In this document: piece after piece, positions 22,012 to 22,024 of the stretch
How the letters are laid out: each line of letters begins with the position of its first letter
Numbering within the stretch: the first letter of the stretch is position 1
DNA from: Chloroflexota bacterium
GTDB lineage: Bacteria; Chloroflexota; Dehalococcoidia; DSTF01; JACRBR01
Reading direction: 5' to 3'
Length of the DNA stretch: 22,024 bases
NCBI GenBank assembly: GCA_016213125.1
Contig: JACRBR010000156.1
Span: 1 to 22,024, forward strand
The notes under the pieces: generated by a model
What the model saw: the letters and a program-made list of their open reading frames with translations, nothing else
Told to the model about the DNA's origin: nothing
Databases searched by the model: none
Position numbers and translations under genes: made by a program

Positions 22012-22024
22012 TACTCTACCCGCA
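22012..22024 (+). promoter_or_regulatory. Leaderless-type -10 at the right edge, next gene expected
   Basis: TACTCT (22012-22017) is followed by exactly six bases, so the last base of the window, A at 22024, is where a start codon would begin by the rule seen elsewhere. Prediction only. Confidence 0.3.

Overview
The window is very GC-rich bacterial DNA with dense, mostly short-spaced genes on both strands. No gene here fixes the phylum. The mix of a P450, crotonase and acyl-CoA dehydrogenase run, paralogous alpha/beta hydrolases, palindromic GGGCATGC-type intergenic repeats and leaderless-looking promoters best fits an uncultured Chloroflexota (Dehalococcoidia-like) lineage. That assignment is inference.

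Layout. 1-757 (-) is the N-terminal part of a flippase-like membrane protein. 871-946 (+) is a tRNA-Tyr(GUA) of unusual, archaeal-like form, followed by a clear terminator. 1182-3241 (-) is a two-gene GMC flavin oxidoreductase operon. 3477-5517 (-) is a three-gene overlapping cassette: hydrolase, SCP2-like protein, hydrolase. 5544-5836 holds three ~97-bp tandem repeats, each with a perfect 8-bp hairpin. 5875-11428 (-) is a five-gene redox operon: Tat-exported four-cluster Fe-S protein, NrfD/PsrC-type quinone-binding membrane protein, Ig-like/NHL propeller membrane protein, hexaheme cytochrome c, and a second membrane-anchored NHL propeller. 11653-13826 (+) is a divergent NarL-type response regulator and membrane histidine kinase. 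13876-14187 (-) is a small winged-helix-like protein. 14343-15662 (+) is an anaerobic sulfatase-maturase-like radical SAM protein with a C-terminal SEC-C zinc motif. 15745-17171 (+) holds a methyltransferase and two small proteins. 17255-21974 (+) holds a cytochrome P450, a crotonase, an APH-fold phosphotransferase and an acyl-CoA dehydrogenase.

How the parts work together. The 5875-11428 operon looks like a membrane complex that takes electrons from menaquinol through NrfD to the Fe-S protein and an extracytoplasmic hexaheme cytochrome. It has two beta-propeller subunits and no molybdopterin subunit, and the adjacent two-component system probably controls it. This is the best candidate for an undescribed system. 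The 17255-21974 genes suggest oxidation of an acyl-CoA or a hydrophobic substrate. The phosphotransferase there lies between 31-bp direct repeats, one of which is the true start region of the acyl-CoA dehydrogenase, so it looks like a later arrival.

A recurring signal is a -10-like hexamer followed by exactly six bases and then the start codon. It is seen before five genes, and a sixth instance runs into the right edge of the window. This indicates leaderless transcripts in this genome.
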